Assembly: GCF_030378205.1 (NCBI RefSeq)
Contig: NZ_CP127385.1
Location: 6,984,001-7,048,000 of the forward strand
Direction of reading: 5' to 3'
Length of the DNA stretch: 64,000 bases
Origin: Bradyrhizobium sp. NP1
Lineage (GTDB): Bacteria > Pseudomonadota > Alphaproteobacteria > Rhizobiales > Xanthobacteraceae
Positions 34,091 through 43,744 of the stretch are shown here, piece by piece. How positions within the stretch are numbered: the first letter of the stretch is position 1; the number at the start of each line of letters is the position of its first letter. The notes under the pieces are model-generated. The model had not been told where the DNA came from, made no database searches, and was given only the letters and a program-made list of their open reading frames with translations. A program made the position numbers and the translations under genes.

Positions 34091-34927
34091 TCAATGCGCG
34101 GGGATGCGCGTCTGCGCCCAGCGCTGCAAGCGGTTGACGAGGAAGATGATGAGGAAGGCCGCGACCAGCATCACCACCGCGATCGCGGTGGCGTCGGCAT
34201 AGCGGAATTCGGAAAGCCGGATCACGATCAACAGCGGCGCGATCTCGGAGACGTTCGGCAGATTGCCGGCGATGAAGATCACCGAGCCATATTCGCCGAC
34301 CGCGCGCGCAAAGGCGAGCGCAAGGCCGGTGAGCAGCGCCGGCATCAGGCTCGGCAGGATCACCCGCGACACCGTATGCCAGCGGTTGGCGCCGAGGCTT
34401 GCAGCCGCCTCCTCGATCTCCGGGTCGAGGTCGATCAACACCGGCTGCACGGTGCGCACCACGAAGGGAATGCCGATGAAGACCATGGCGACGAAAATGC
34501 CGATCGGCGTGAACGCGACCTTGATGCCGAGCGCGGCAAGCGGCGCGCCGAGCCAACCTTTCTCGGCAAACAGCGCGGTCAGCGCGACGCCGGCCACCGC
34601 GGTCGGCAGCGCAAAGGGGATGTCGACGACGGCGTCGAACAGCCGCCGGCCCGGAAAGCGGTAGCGCACCAGCGCCCAGACGATGATCGTCCCCATCACC
34701 AGGTTGACCAGGGCGGCCGCAGCGGCGAGGCCGAACGAGATCTTCAGCGCGTTGAGCGTGCGGCGGCTCGAGATGATCGCCCAGAACTGATCGGGCGAAA
34801 GCTCAAAGGTCTTGAGGAAGAGGCCGGCGAGCGGGATCAGGACGATCACCGACAGCCAGGTCAAGGTCAGTCCCATCGAAAGACCGAAGCCCGGCAATGT
34901 ACTGCGTCGTGATGCGCCTGTGCTCAC
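34091..34927 (-). CDS. cysT: Sulfate ABC transporter permease CysT
   Basis: The 278-residue permease is the partner of CysW. It begins with RRSTLPGFGLSMGLTLTWLSVIVLIPLAGLFLKTFEL (TM1), contains VDIPFALPTAVAGVALTALFAEKGWLG, and has the EAA loop IEEAASLGANRWHTVSRVILPSLMPALLTG. AFARAVGEYGSVIFIAGNLP is the CysT/CysU hallmark. Six helices are expected. It sits 36 bp after the binding-protein gene and 10 bp before cysW in the operon. Confidence 0.95.
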   Translation of the reverse strand: MSTGASRRSTLPGFGLSMGLTLTWLSVIVLIPLAGLFLKTFELSPDQFWAIISSRRTLNALKISFGLAAAAALVNLVMGTIIVWALVRYRFPGRRLFDAVVDIPFALPTAVAGVALTALFAEKGWLGAPLAALGIKVAFTPIGIFVAMVFIGIPFVVRTVQPVLIDLDPEIEEAAASLGANRWHTVSRVILPSLMPALLTGLALAFARAVGEYGSVIFIAGNLPNVSEIAPLLIVIRLSEFRYADATAIAVVMLVAAFLIIFLVNRLQRWAQTRIPAH

Positions 34928-34963
34928 AAAGCCCCCTGTTCGACTCCCGGAAGCCGTTACCGA

Positions 34964-35953
34964 TCAGTTCTTGTAAATCTGGTCGAAAATGCCACCTTCG
35001 CCGAAGTGGTCCTTCTGTGCCTTGGCCCAACCACCGAAAACGTCGTCGATCGTAAAAAGTTCGACCTTGGCGAAAGACTTTTCGTATTCCTTGGCGATCT
35101 CCGCGTCGCGCGGGCGGTAGGAATTGCGTGCGGCAATTTCCTGACCTTCCTTTGTATACCAGTACTTCAGATAGGCTTCGGCCACGGCGCGCGTGCCTTT
35201 TTTGTTGGCAACGCTGTCGACCACGGCGACCGGCGGCTCGGCCAGGATCGACAGCGGCGGCGAGACGATCTCGAACTTCTCCTTGCCGAACTCGCGCAGC
35301 GCCAGGAACGCCTCGTTTTCCCAGGCAATCAGCACGTCGCCGACACCGCGCTCGACGAAGGTGACGGTCGAGCCGCGCGCGCCGGTGTCGAGTACCGGGA
35401 CGTTGCCGTACAGCGCGCTGACGAACTGCCTCGCCTTCTCGGCCGAGCCGAGCTTCTTCTCCGCATAGCCCCACGCCGCGAGATAGTTCCAGCGCGCGCC
35501 GCCCGACGTCTTCGGGTTCGGCGTGATGACGGCGACGCCTGGCTTGATCAGATCGTCCCAGTCCTTGATGGCCTTGGGATTGCCCTTGCGGACCAGGAAC
35601 ACGATGGTGGAGGTGTAAGGCGCGGCGTTGAGCGGCAGGCGCTTCTGCCAATCGGCCGCGATCAGGCCCTTGGCCGCTATCGCATCGGTGTCATAGGCAA
35701 GCGCCAGCGTCACCACATCGGCCTGCAGGCCGTCGATCACTGCGCGCGCCTGCGAGCCCGAGCCGCCATGCGACTGCTTGATCTCGACGCTCTTGCCGGT
35801 GTCTTTCTGGTAGGCGGCCGCAAACGCCTTGTTGAAATCGGCATAGAGCTCGCGCGTCGGATCGTAGGACACGTTGAGCAGGGTCACGTCGGCGGCGAAG
35901 GCGGAGCCCGCCCACAACAGTCCCGCGACAACCGGCAACAGGCGACGGATCAT
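34964..35953 (-). CDS. cysP: Periplasmic sulfate-binding protein
   Basis: The 329-residue substrate-binding protein (CysP/Sbp family) starts at 35953, supported by GGAGGATGAG directly upstream. The signal peptide [20 protein letters not shown] is followed by [24 protein letters not shown]. Other family marks are [50 protein letters not shown] and [28 protein letters not shown]. It captures sulfate (or thiosulfate) for CysTWA. It follows cysH by 123 bp, a gap that could hold a secondary promoter. Confidence 0.95.
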   Translation of the reverse strand: MIRRLLPVVAGLLWAGSAFAADVTLLNVSYDPTRELYADFNKAFAAAYQKDTGKSVEIKQSHGGSGSQARAVIDGLQADVVTLALAYDTDAIAAKGLIAADWQKRLPLNAAPYTSTIVFLVRKGNPKAIKDWDDLIKPGVAVITPNPKTSGGARWNYLAAWGYAEKKLGSAEKARQFVSALYGNVPVLDTGARGSTVTFVERGVGDVLIAWENEAFLALREFGKEKFEIVSPPLSILAEPPVAVVDSVANKKGTRAVAEAYLKYWYTKEGQEIAARNSYRPRDAEIAKEYEKSFAKVELFTIDDVFGGWAKAQKDHFGEGGIFDQIYKN

Positions 35954-36076
35954 CTCATCCTCCATTGGCCTTGCGACGCAAATGGCGCTCAAGGCGGAAC
36001 GGCATAACTCGCGATGAAACGCGCGCAAGTCAACGAAACCGGTTTTTCTTGTTCGGCGCGCGGCAGCCAGCTTGTG

Positions 36077-36802
36077 CTACGAAGCCGCGATCGTATGGAT
36101 GCCGCATTCTGTCTTGCCCCGGCCGCGCCAGCGGCCGGCCCGCGCATCCTCGCCGGATGCGGCGCGGCTTGAGCAAGGCATACACCCGACCGAGAGATAG
36201 CCGGATGCGACAAGAGGATGCGGCGGCAGCTTTGCGGACTTGAAGATCGTCTCGATCTCCTCCCGCGAAACATTGGCGAACGGATTGAACTTCAGCCGCG
36301 CGCCGTCCTGCTCGACGACCGCAATGTCGCTGCGCAGGCCGCCCTGGAAGCGCTTGCGGCCGTTGATCCAGGCCGCGAACGGCTTCAGCGCCCGTGCCAG
36401 CGGTTCCACCTTCCGGATACGACAGCAGGCGTCGGGGTCGGAGAACCACAACTCGCGGTTGGGGTCCTCGCGCGACAGCGTCTCCTCGAGCGGCTTGATC
36501 GACCGGACGTCGGTGAGCCCCAGGATTTCGGTCAGCGCGTCGCGATAGGAGAGCGTCTCCGCGAACAGCCAGCCGGTATCGAGGAAGACCACTGGAATTG
36601 CCGGATCGACATCGGCCATCACCTTGAGCAGCGCGGCCGATTCCGTGCCGAAGGACGATACCAGCGCAAGCCTGTCGCGCCCGACAGTCTTCAACGCGGT
36701 CGCGATCACTTCCGCCGGCGACGCATCGCGCAGGCTGCGGTCGAGCGCGTCGGCCGACGGCAGGTCGGCCGCGATTGCATCATGTTGCGCGAATGCGCTC
36801 AT
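36077..36802 (-). CDS. cysH: Assimilatory (phospho)adenylylsulfate reductase
   Basis: The 241-residue thioredoxin-dependent enzyme reduces APS or PAPS to sulfite. It contains LALVSSFGTESAALLKVMADVDPAIPVVFLDTGWLF (PP-loop-like nucleotide site), the Cys pair ACCRIRKVEPL, GLRSDIA, and the second Cys pair VGCMPCSSRA. The C-terminal catalytic ECGIH is followed by a short tail. Presence of both CC and CxxC indicates a [4Fe-4S] APS-type reductase. With CysC activity also encoded (in CysNC), PAPS may still be made for other uses. The ATG overlaps the DUF934 gene stop (ATGA-type, 4 bp). Confidence 0.94.
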   Translation of the reverse strand: MSAFAQHDAIAADLPSADALDRSLRDASPAEVIATALKTVGRDRLALVSSFGTESAALLKVMADVDPAIPVVFLDTGWLFAETLSYRDALTEILGLTDVRSIKPLEETLSREDPNRELWFSDPDACCRIRKVEPLARALKPFAAWINGRKRFQGGLRSDIAVVEQDGARLKFNPFANVSREEIETIFKSAKLPPHPLVASGYLSVGCMPCSSRAASGEDARAGRWRGRGKTECGIHTIAAS

Positions 36803-37314
36803 AGGCTCGCGCTTTCCGAGTGACGGAACTGCATCCGCCGGTTCAGCGCGGTGATGCGGCCGTCGCCGGTCGGCTGATAGAACACCGAGTAGCGCTTCGA
36901 GGTCAGGACGAAGGCTTCCGCGTCGGCCGGCTTCTTCACCGCGAAGGCATCGAAGCCGGCGCGCTGCATAAACACGAACTGGTCGCGCAGCACCTGGCCG
37001 GTGGCGCGCAGCTCGCCGCGATAGAGGAAGCGCTCGCGCAGCAGGCGCGCCTGGCTGTAGGCGCGGCCGTCGCGGAAGCTCGGAAACACCAGCGCCACCG
37101 TCGCGAGCCGGTCGAGATAGGGCACGAGGTCGTCGACGTCGCGGTTGTTCGGCCAGATCACGCCCGTCTTGCCGCGCCGTCGCGCGACGCCTTCCGGATC
37201 GGCGAGCAGGCGCGTCGCCGAGATCAGCACCGCGCCGTCGTCGGGCAGCTCGGCGTCATCGGCCAAAGGGACGAAGGCATCCTCGACGATCTTTCCGTTC
37301 TTAACGAGTGGCAT
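36799..37314 (-). CDS. DUF934 sulfur-assimilation partner protein
   Basis: This 171-residue protein, MPLVKNGKIVEDAFVPLADDAELPDDGAVLI..., matches DUF934, found almost always between a sulfite reductase and cysH. Motifs visible are NNRDVDDLVPYLDRLATVALVFPSFRDGRAYSQARLLRERF, GELRATGQVLRDQFVFMQRAGFDAF and FYQPTGDGR. It is presumed to assist sulfite reduction, perhaps as an electron-transfer or assembly factor; that is inferred from constant gene neighbourhood. The start at 37314 overlaps cysI by 14 bp and its end overlaps cysH by 4 bp, so translation of all three is coupled. Confidence 0.9.
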   Translation of the reverse strand: MPLVKNGKIVEDAFVPLADDAELPDDGAVLISATRLLADPEGVARRRGKTGVIWPNNRDVDDLVPYLDRLATVALVFPSFRDGRAYSQARLLRERFLYRGELRATGQVLRDQFVFMQRAGFDAFAVKKPADAEAFVLTSKRYSVFYQPTGDGRITALNRRMQFRHSESASL

Positions 37315-38956
37315 AGACACGCTCCCTGAATGGTTCGACGCCGAGCCGCTGCACCGTGTCGACGAACAGCTCGTCGGGGTTTGCACGCAGCGCCAGATAG
37401 GCTTCGACAATGTCCTCGACCACGTCAGCGACTTCCGCGTACGGCACCGCCGGCCCGATCAGGGTGCCGAGCTGTGCGTTCTCGTCGGCGCGGCCGCCGA
37501 TCGTGATCTGGTAAAACTCCTCGCCGTTCTTCTCGACGCCGAGAATGCCGATATGTCCGACATGATGGTGGCCGCAGGCATTGATGCAGCCGGAGATGTT
37601 GATGTGCAGCCGGCCGATCAGGTTGGCGGTCTCGTGGTTGGCGAAACGCTGCGTCAATTCCTGCGCGATCGGGATCGAACGCGCATTCGCCAGCGAGCAG
37701 TAGTCGAGCCCGGGGCAGGCGATGATGTCCGACACCAGATTGACGTTCGGGATGGCGAGCCCGATTTTCTCGAGCGCCGTCCACAGCGCCGGCAGGTCGC
37801 GACGCGCGACATGCGGCAGCGCGAGATTCTGCTCATGGCCGACGCGGATTTCGCCGAAGGAATATTTGTCGGCGAGGTCGGCAAGCGCGTCCATCTGCTC
37901 GGCGGTGGCATCGCCCGGCGGACCGCCGACCGGCTTCAACGAGATCGTCACGATCGCATAGCCGGTCGCCTTGTGCGGGAACACCGAATTGCGCCGCCAG
38001 GCCTCGAACTTCGGATCGTGCGCCGCCTTGCGCAGCTCGTCCGGCATGTGCGGCAGCTTCTCGTAGGCCGGATAGGAAAAGCGCGAACGGATCTCCTCGA
38101 TCACGGCGTCGTCGATCTTGAGCGCGCCGTCCCTGATCTGCTGCCACTCCTCGTCGACCTCCTGCGCAAAGCGCTCGATGCCGAGCTCGTGCACCAGGAT
38201 CTTGATGCGCGCCTTGTAGATGTTGTCGCGGCGTCCATACTGGTTGTAGACGCGCATGATCGCTTCGAGATAGCTGAGGATATCGCGGCCGGAGACGAAC
38301 GGCTTGATGGTCTTGGCGATGAACGGCGTGCGGCCGAGCCCGCCGCCGACCATGACCTCGAAGCCGGTTTCGCCTTGCGCGCTCTTGTGCAGGCGCAAGC
38401 CGACATCGTGGATCTTGATCGCGGCGCGGTCGTGCGCGGAAGCCGTGATCGCGATCTTGAACTTGCGCGGCAGGAACGAGAATTCCGGATGCAGCGTCGT
38501 GAACTGGCGCAGGATTTCCGACCAGATGCGGGGATCCTCGACCTCGCCGGGGGCGACGCCCGCCCACTGGTCCGAGGTAACGTTGCGCGTGTTGTTGCCC
38601 GAAGTCTGCATGGCATGGATGCCGACCTCGGCGAGATCGGCGAGCGCGTCCGGCAGCTCGGCGAGCTTGATCCAGTTGAACTGGATGTTCTGCCGCGTGG
38701 TGAAGTGACCGTAGCCGCGGTCATAGCGCCGCGCGACATGCGCGAGCTGCCGCAGCTGCTTCGACGACAGCGTGCCGTAGGGAATGGCGACGCGGAACAT
38801 GTAAGCGTGGAGCTGCAGATAGACGCCGTTCTGCAGCCGCAGCATCTTGAATTCGTCCTCGGTGAGCTCGCCGGAAAGGCGGCGCTTCACCTGATCGCGG
38901 AATTCGGAGACACGCTCGTTGATCAGCGTGCGGTCGAGTTCGTCATAGGCGTACAT
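37301..38956 (-). CDS. cysI: Siroheme sulfite (nitrite/sulfite) reductase
   Basis: The 551-residue siroheme/[4Fe-4S] enzyme reduces sulfite to sulfide with six electrons. It has two ferredoxin-like half-domains (KMLRLQNGVYLQLHAYMFRVAIPYGTLSSKQL; YGHFTTRQNIQFNWIKLAELPD). The C-terminal metal site provides cysteines from CPGLDYCSLANARS and from SGCINACGHHHVGHIGILG. The sequence is of the ferredoxin-dependent nitrite/sulfite reductase type rather than the CysIJ haemoprotein, and no cysJ flavoprotein is present, so ferredoxin is the probable donor. Placed between DUF2849 and DUF934 in the sulfur operon, it is almost certainly assimilatory sulfite reductase. Confidence 0.93.
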   Translation of the reverse strand: MYAYDELDRTLINERVSEFRDQVKRRLSGELTEDEFKMLRLQNGVYLQLHAYMFRVAIPYGTLSSKQLRQLAHVARRYDRGYGHFTTRQNIQFNWIKLAELPDALADLAEVGIHAMQTSGNNTRNVTSDQWAGVAPGEVEDPRIWSEILRQFTTLHPEFSFLPRKFKIAITASAHDRAAIKIHDVGLRLHKSAQGETGFEVMVGGGLGRTPFIAKTIKPFVSGRDILSYLEAIMRVYNQYGRRDNIYKARIKILVHELGIERFAQEVDEEWQQIRDGALKIDDAVIEEIRSRFSYPAYEKLPHMPDELRKAAHDPKFEAWRRNSVFPHKATGYAIVTISLKPVGGPPGDATAEQMDALADLADKYSFGEIRVGHEQNLALPHVARRDLPALWTALEKIGLAIPNVNLVSDIIACPGLDYCSLANARSIPIAQELTQRFANHETANLIGRLHINISGCINACGHHHVGHIGILGVEKNGEEFYQITIGGRADENAQLGTLIGPAVPYAEVADVVEDIVEAYLALRANPDELFVDTVQRLGVEPFRERVYATR

Positions 38957-38966
38957 GAGCGATCCC

Positions 38967-39284
38967 TCACACCTGGACCGGCAGGCCGATGGTGACGCCG
39001 GAGGCGCGGATCAGTTCGCGCAGGTTTCCCGGCTTGATCGCGCCGCCCTCCTCGAGCTCGACCGGCGCGATATAGGCGCCGACCGCGCCGACGTCGTCGG
39101 CGGCGGACTCGGAAAGCAGCGCCCGCGCGTCGTCGGAGTTGCGCACGATGGCGGCGTCCGCCAGCGACGGCGACCAGCCCTGCGCGGGCGTGCGATAGAT
39201 CACCGCGCCGTCCCAGGTGCGGTTGGCGGTCACCACCGACGGGCCGGCGATCTTGATTTTCTTCTGTTCAAGCGGAGAGGTCAT
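38967..39284 (-). CDS. DUF2849 protein of the sulfur operon
   Basis: The 105-residue protein MTSPLEQKKIKIAGPSVVTANRTWDGAVIYRT... belongs to DUF2849, an alphaproteobacterial family next to cysG and cysI. The IAGPSVVTANRTWDGAVIYRTPAQGW core is well preserved. There are no cysteines, no signal peptide and no membrane segment. It overlaps the cysG stop by 4 bp and ends 10 bp before cysI. Function is unknown, but strict co-location suggests a small partner for sulfite reductase or siroheme delivery. Confidence 0.9.
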   Translation of the reverse strand: MTSPLEQKKIKIAGPSVVTANRTWDGAVIYRTPAQGWSPSLADAAIVRNSDDARALLSESAADDVGAVGAYIAPVELEEGGAIKPGNLRELIRASGVTIGLPVQV

Positions 39285-40717
39285 TGGGCGGCTTCCAGGA
39301 GTTTTTCGATTGTCTGCTCGGGGTTGAGATGGCGGCCGGCCGCGGCATGCGCGACCACGTCGCCGATGATGAGGATGGCGGGACCGCCGTCGATCCGCTC
39401 GACCAGCGCCGGCAGCTCGTCGAGCGTGCCGATCAGGCCTTGCGCATCCGGCCGCGTCACGCGCGCGAACACGCCGACCGGGGTCTGCGGCGCGCGCCCC
39501 GCGGCAAGCAGGCCGGAACGCACCGAGGATGCCGCGGTCATGCCCATATAGACGACGACCGTCATCTTGGTGTCGGTCAGCGCCGACCAGTCGACGGCCT
39601 CCGCGTCCTCAGCCTTGTGCGCGGTCAGGAAGGTGATGCGCAGCGCCTCGCGGCGGAAGGTGAGCGGCACCTCGTATTGCGCGGCGGCACCGATCGCGGC
39701 GGTGATGCCCGGGATTACCGAATAGGCGACGCCGGCCTGCCGCAGCGCCTCGATTTCCTCGCCGCCGCGGCCGAACACGAAGGGATCGCCGCCCTTCAGG
39801 CGCACGACGCGCTGGCCGGATTGCGCGGCCTCGATCATCAGGCGGTTGATCGCCTCCTGGCCGATGCCGGGCTTGCCGACGCGGCGACCGACCGGCACGC
39901 GCGCAGCATCGCGACGGATGCGGTCGAGAATGTCGGGCGACACCAGTTCGTCATGGAAGACGACATCGGCGTCCTGCAGCGCGCGCAACGCCTTGATGGT
40001 GAGGAGATCGGGATCGCCCGGCCCGGCGCCGACCAGCGTGACATGGCCCCTGGGGCGGCCGTCGGCCAGCGCGCCGGCAAAAGCAGAGGGGTCATCGATC
40101 TTGTGCAGTGCGGCTTCCGCCTCATGGCGATGACCGGACAGCACCAGCGCGCCGATCGGCCCGTCGATCACGCGCTCCCAGAAGCGGCGGCGCAGCGCCA
40201 TCTCGGGAATGCGGCCGTGAATGGCCTTGCGGAAGCGTCCGATGAATTTGGCGAGGTCGCCGATCCGCGCCGGCAGCACCGCTTCGATCTTCTCGCGCAC
40301 GCGGCGCGCCACCACGGGCGATGCGCCACCGGTGCCGATCGCCACCACGACATCGCCGCGGTCGACGATCGCGGGAAAGATGAAGCTGGAATGCGCAAGG
40401 TCGTCCATCACATTGACGGGCAGTCCAAGCGATCTGGCGCGCGCCGACATCGCAATGCCGACATCGCCGGCGCCGGCGCAGAACACCGCGACGACGCCCT
40501 TGAGATCGGCGGCGAGCGGATCGCCTTTGGCGAGATCGATCCGCGCCAGCTGCGCCGGCTCGAGCCCCTGCACGTCATGCGCGCCTGACGGCGCGTACCA
40601 GCGGATGCGTGCGCCGGCGGCAACAAGCACGCGCAGCTTGGCGCGCGCGAGCTCGCCGGTGCCGACCAAAAGCACCGGACCGGTTTGCAGATCGAGAAAC
40701 ACCGGCAGATACCGCAT
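39281..40717 (-). CDS. cysG: Siroheme synthase (precorrin-2 dehydrogenase / uroporphyrinogen-III methyltransferase)
   Basis: The 478-residue multifunctional enzyme makes siroheme, the sulfite reductase cofactor. The N-terminal half (MRYLPVFLDLQTGPVLLVGTGELARAKLRVLVAAGA) is the NAD-dependent precorrin-2 dehydrogenase/ferrochelatase module. The C-terminal half, from about residue 225 (GHVTLVGAGPGDPDLLTIKALRALQDADVVFHDELVSPDIL), is the SAM-dependent methyltransferase with VRLKGGDPFVFGRGGEE. First gene of the leftward operon, facing cysD across a 143-bp gap with palindromic sequences. The four-base overlap with DUF2849 implies translational coupling. Confidence 0.95.
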   Translation of the reverse strand: MRYLPVFLDLQTGPVLLVGTGELARAKLRVLVAAGARIRWYAPSGAHDVQGLEPAQLARIDLAKGDPLAADLKGVVAVFCAGAGDVGIAMSARARSLGLPVNVMDDLAHSSFIFPAIVDRGDVVVAIGTGGASPVVARRVREKIEAVLPARIGDLAKFIGRFRKAIHGRIPEMALRRRFWERVIDGPIGALVLSGHRHEAEAALHKIDDPSAFAGALADGRPRGHVTLVGAGPGDPDLLTIKALRALQDADVVFHDELVSPDILDRIRRDAARVPVGRRVGKPGIGQEAINRLMIEAAQSGQRVVRLKGGDPFVFGRGGEEIEALRQAGVAYSVIPGITAAIGAAAQYEVPLTFRREALRITFLTAHKAEDAEAVDWSALTDTKMTVVVYMGMTAASSVRSGLLAAGRAPQTPVGVFARVTRPDAQGLIGTLDELPALVERIDGGPAILIIGDVVAHAAAGRHLNPEQTIEKLLEAAQ

Positions 40718-40744
40718 GCGCTACTCGCTTCCCCAACTTCGGGG

Positions 40745-40812
40745 TTGACTGGAATTATTTTCTATATATGTCTCGGTCAACGGCCACAAAGAGAAAATTT
40801 TTTCTTCTGTGG
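40745..40812. promoter_or_regulatory. Divergent cys control region with two inverted repeats
   Basis: In the 143-bp cysG-cysD gap, a TTGACT/GGTCAA pair (40745-40750 and 40775-40780) brackets AT-rich sequence, offering -35 elements for both directions. Next to it CCACA (40784-40788) and TGTGG (40808-40812) are the ends of a 29-bp imperfect palindrome with A-rich and T-rich halves, a likely operator for a sulfur regulator. The protein is not identified. Confidence 0.55.
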
Positions 40813-40860
40813 CGCGATGGAAACATAGAATTTTCGCCTCCAAAGACCGAGGGTCGGAAG

Positions 40861-41754
40861 ATGCATCTTCTCAACAGCGAAACCGCCAGGGATCGGTTGC
40901 GCCAGCCGCCGCTCCAACAAGCATCTTCCGTGCCGTCGGTTTCGACTGAGCCACCCTCGATGGACCATCTCGACGCGCTGGAAGCGCAGAGCATCTACAT
41001 CCTGCGCGAGGCCTTCGCGCGCTTGAAGAAGCTCGCGCTGCTGTGGTCGCTCGGCAAGGACTCCAACGTGATGATCTGGCTCGCGCGCAAGGCCTTCTTC
41101 GGCCGCGTGCCGTTCCCGGCGATGCACGTCGATACCGGCAAGAAATTTCCGGAGATGTACGCGTTCCGCGATCACTACGGCAAGGAATGGGGCCTCGACC
41201 TGCGCGTCGAGCCGTGCCCGCCGATCGATGCCGTCGATCCGACGCTGCCGCCCGCGGCGCGCTCGGCCGCGCGCAAGACCGAAGGGTTGAAGCTCGCCCT
41301 TGCCAAGCACGGCTTCGACGGGCTGATCGCCGGCATCCGCCGCGACGAAGAGGCGACGCGGGCGAAAGAGCGCGTGTTCTCGCCGCGCGGCACCGAGGGC
41401 GGATGGGACGTGCGCGACCAGCCGCCGGAATTCTGGGACCAGTTCAACGCCTCGCCGCCGCCCGGCGCTCACTTGCGCATCCATCCGATCCTGCACTGGA
41501 CCGAGGCCGACATCTGGGCCTACACGCAGCGCGAGAACATCCCGATCATCCCGCTTTATCTTTCGAAGAACGGCAAGCGCTACCGCTCGCTCGGCGATGC
41601 CGACATCACCTTCCCGGTTGTTTCCGACGCCTCCAACATCGAGGAAATCCTCGCCGAGCTCGAGGCAACCAAGGTGCCGGAGCGCGCCGGTCGCGCGCTC
41701 GATCACGAGACCGAAGACGCTTTCGAGCGGCTGCGCGTCGCGGGCTATCTCTGA
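40861..41754 (+). CDS. cysD: Sulfate adenylyltransferase subunit 2 (ATP-PPi hydrolase fold)
   Basis: The 297-residue small subunit of ATP sulfurylase, with CysN, converts sulfate and ATP to APS. ATG 40861 is chosen; an in-frame extension left to 40609 runs into cysG. The PP-loop reads SLGKDSNVMIWLARKAFF (the usual first Gly is Leu). MHVDTGKKFPEMYAFRDHYGKEWGLDL and GLIAGIRRDEEATRAKERVFSPRG are CysD hallmarks. Followed six bases later by cysNC. Confidence 0.94.
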   Translation: MHLLNSETARDRLRQPPLQQASSVPSVSTEPPSMDHLDALEAQSIYILREAFARLKKLALLWSLGKDSNVMIWLARKAFFGRVPFPAMHVDTGKKFPEMYAFRDHYGKEWGLDLRVEPCPPIDAVDPTLPPAARSAARKTEGLKLALAKHGFDGLIAGIRRDEEATRAKERVFSPRGTEGGWDVRDQPPEFWDQFNASPPPGAHLRIHPILHWTEADIWAYTQRENIPIIPLYLSKNGKRYRSLGDADITFPVVSDASNIEEILAELEATKVPERAGRALDHETEDAFERLRVAGYL

Positions 41755-41760
41755 TTTCGA

Positions 41761-43689
41761 ATGGTCGCCGCCATGAACATGATCCTTCCTTCCACGCTAT
41801 CGGCAACGCCCAACGGCACCACGCGCCCGCAGGTGCGCATCGTCATCGTCGGCCATGTCGATCACGGCAAGTCGACGCTGGTCGGACGTCTGCTGCACGA
41901 GACCGGCAGCCTGCCCGACGGCAAGCTGGAAATGCTCAAAGCGGTCAGCGCGCGGCGCGGCATGCCGTTCGAATGGTCGTTCCTGCTCGATGCGCTGCAG
42001 ACCGAGCGCGACCAGGGCATCACCATCGACACCACGCAAATCCGCTTCCGCACCAATTCGCGCGACATCGTGCTGATCGACGCGCCCGGCCACGCGGAAT
42101 TCCTGCGCAACATGATCACCGGCGCCTCGCAGGCCGACGGCGCGGTGCTGATCATCGACGCGCTCGAGGGCGTGCGTGATCAGACCAGGCGGCACGGCTA
42201 TCTCTTGCATCTGCTCGGCATCAAGCAGGTCGCGGTCGTCGTCAACAAGATGGACCGCGTCGACTTTTCGCCGGCGCGGTTCAAGGAGATCAGCGACGAG
42301 ATTTCGGCGCACCTGACCGGCCTCGGCGTGACGCCTGCCGCGGTGATCCCGATTTCGGCGCGCGACGGCGACGGTGTCGCGGCGCGGACGAAACGGATCG
42401 GCTGGTACAAGGGCCCGACGGTGGTCGAGGCGCTCGACGCGCTGGAGCCGGCGCGGCCGCTGGAGGAGCTGGCGCTGCGGCTTCCGGTGCAGGCGATCTA
42501 CAAGTTCGACGACCGCCGCATCGTCGCTGGCCGCATCGAGTCAGGCAGCCTTGCGAGCGGCGACGAGATCGTGATCATGCCGGCCGGCAAGATCGCCCGG
42601 ATCAGGACGGTCGAAAGCTGGCCGGTGACGCCCGTGGCCGGCAAGCAGGGCGCCGGCCGCTCGGTCGGCATCACGCTCGACCGCGAGCTGTTCGTCGAGC
42701 GCGGCGACATCATTGCGCATGCAGGCACGAGCCCGCGTGAGACACGCCGCCTGCGCGCCCGCATCTTCTGGCTGCACGACAGGCCGCTCGCCAAGGGCGA
42801 TCAGATCCTGGTGCGGCTCGGCACCCGCGAGGGTCGCGCCACCGTGGTCGCGATCGAGAAGGCGGTCGACCCCGGCGCGCTCGCCAGTACCGAGAATGCG
42901 GCAATCGCGAAAAACCATGTCGGCGAGATCGACATCTCCTTCGCGCAGGCCATCGCCGCCGACCCTTACGCCGACAACCCGCGCACCGGCCGCCTCGTGA
43001 TCGAGGTCTCCGGCCGCATCGCCGGCGGCGGGCTCGTGCTGTCGGTCGATGCCGGACAGCGCGCGGTGCCGGTCGACATCGTGCCGGTGGAATCGGCGCT
43101 GCGCCCCGACGAGCGCTCGGCGCGCTACCGCCACAACGGCGCGGTGGTGTGGCTGACGGGGCTGCCCGGCTCCGGCAAGTCGACCTTGGCGCGCGCGCTG
43201 GAGCGACGACTTTTCAGCAGTGGCGGCTCGCCGATCCTGCTCGACGGCGACACCCTGCGCGCCGGCTTGAACGGCGATCTCGGCTTCTCGCCCGAGGACC
43301 GTCGCGAGAACATCCGCCGCCTCGCCGAGGTCGCGAGCCATCTCGCCAGGAACGGCCATATCGCGATTGTCGCCGCGGTGTCGCCCTCGCGCGAGGACCG
43401 CGCGGCGGCGCGGCGCATCGGCAACGGCGCCTTCCGCGAGGTCTATGTCGCAACGCCGGCCGAAATATGCGAGCAGCGCGATCCCAAGGGGCACTATGCC
43501 AAGGCGCGCGCGGGCGCACTGCCCTCGTTCACCGGCATCGCCAGCGACTATCAGCCGCCGCAAACCGCGGAGCTTTCGATCGACACCGCCTTGCTCTCGG
43601 TTGCCGATGCCACAGAGGCGATCGAGCGGATGCTGGCAGGCTCCGGCGTCCTGTTCGACGAGCTGGTCGACCTCGCCGCCAATATCTAA
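41761..43689 (+). CDS. cysNC: Bifunctional sulfate adenylyltransferase GTPase / APS kinase
   Basis: The 642-residue fusion joins CysN and CysC. The EF-Tu-like GTPase part carries the G1 loop GHVDHGKST at residues 31-39, DAPGH (G3) and NKMD (G4), followed by beta-barrel domains. APS kinase begins about residue 455 with the P-loop GLPGSGKST near 466 and [17 protein letters not shown]. CysN's GTP hydrolysis drives APS formation by CysD; CysC phosphorylates APS to PAPS. Such fusions are common in Rhizobiales (NodQ is the symbiotic relative). ATG 41761 or 41773 may be used. No terminator-like hairpin is seen after it. Confidence 0.94.
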   Translation: MVAAMNMILPSTLSATPNGTTRPQVRIVIVGHVDHGKSTLVGRLLHETGSLPDGKLEMLKAVSARRGMPFEWSFLLDALQTERDQGITIDTTQIRFRTNSRDIVLIDAPGHAEFLRNMITGASQADGAVLIIDALEGVRDQTRRHGYLLHLLGIKQVAVVVNKMDRVDFSPARFKEISDEISAHLTGLGVTPAAVIPISARDGDGVAARTKRIGWYKGPTVVEALDALEPARPLEELALRLPVQAIYKFDDRRIVAGRIESGSLASGDEIVIMPAGKIARIRTVESWPVTPVAGKQGAGRSVGITLDRELFVERGDIIAHAGTSPRETRRLRARIFWLHDRPLAKGDQILVRLGTREGRATVVAIEKAVDPGALASTENAAIAKNHVGEIDISFAQAIAADPYADNPRTGRLVIEVSGRIAGGGLVLSVDAGQRAVPVDIVPVESALRPDERSARYRHNGAVVWLTGLPGSGKSTLARALERRLFSSGGSPILLDGDTLRAGLNGDLGFSPEDRRENIRRLAEVASHLARNGHIAIVAAVSPSREDRAAARRIGNGAFREVYVATPAEICEQRDPKGHYAKARAGALPSFTGIASDYQPPQTAELSIDTALLSVADATEAIERMLAGSGVLFDELVDLAANI

Positions 43690-43744
43690 GCCGCTACGCG
43701 CAGCACCAGGACCTGCTTGTTCCACCGGGCACGGCAGGCAATGG

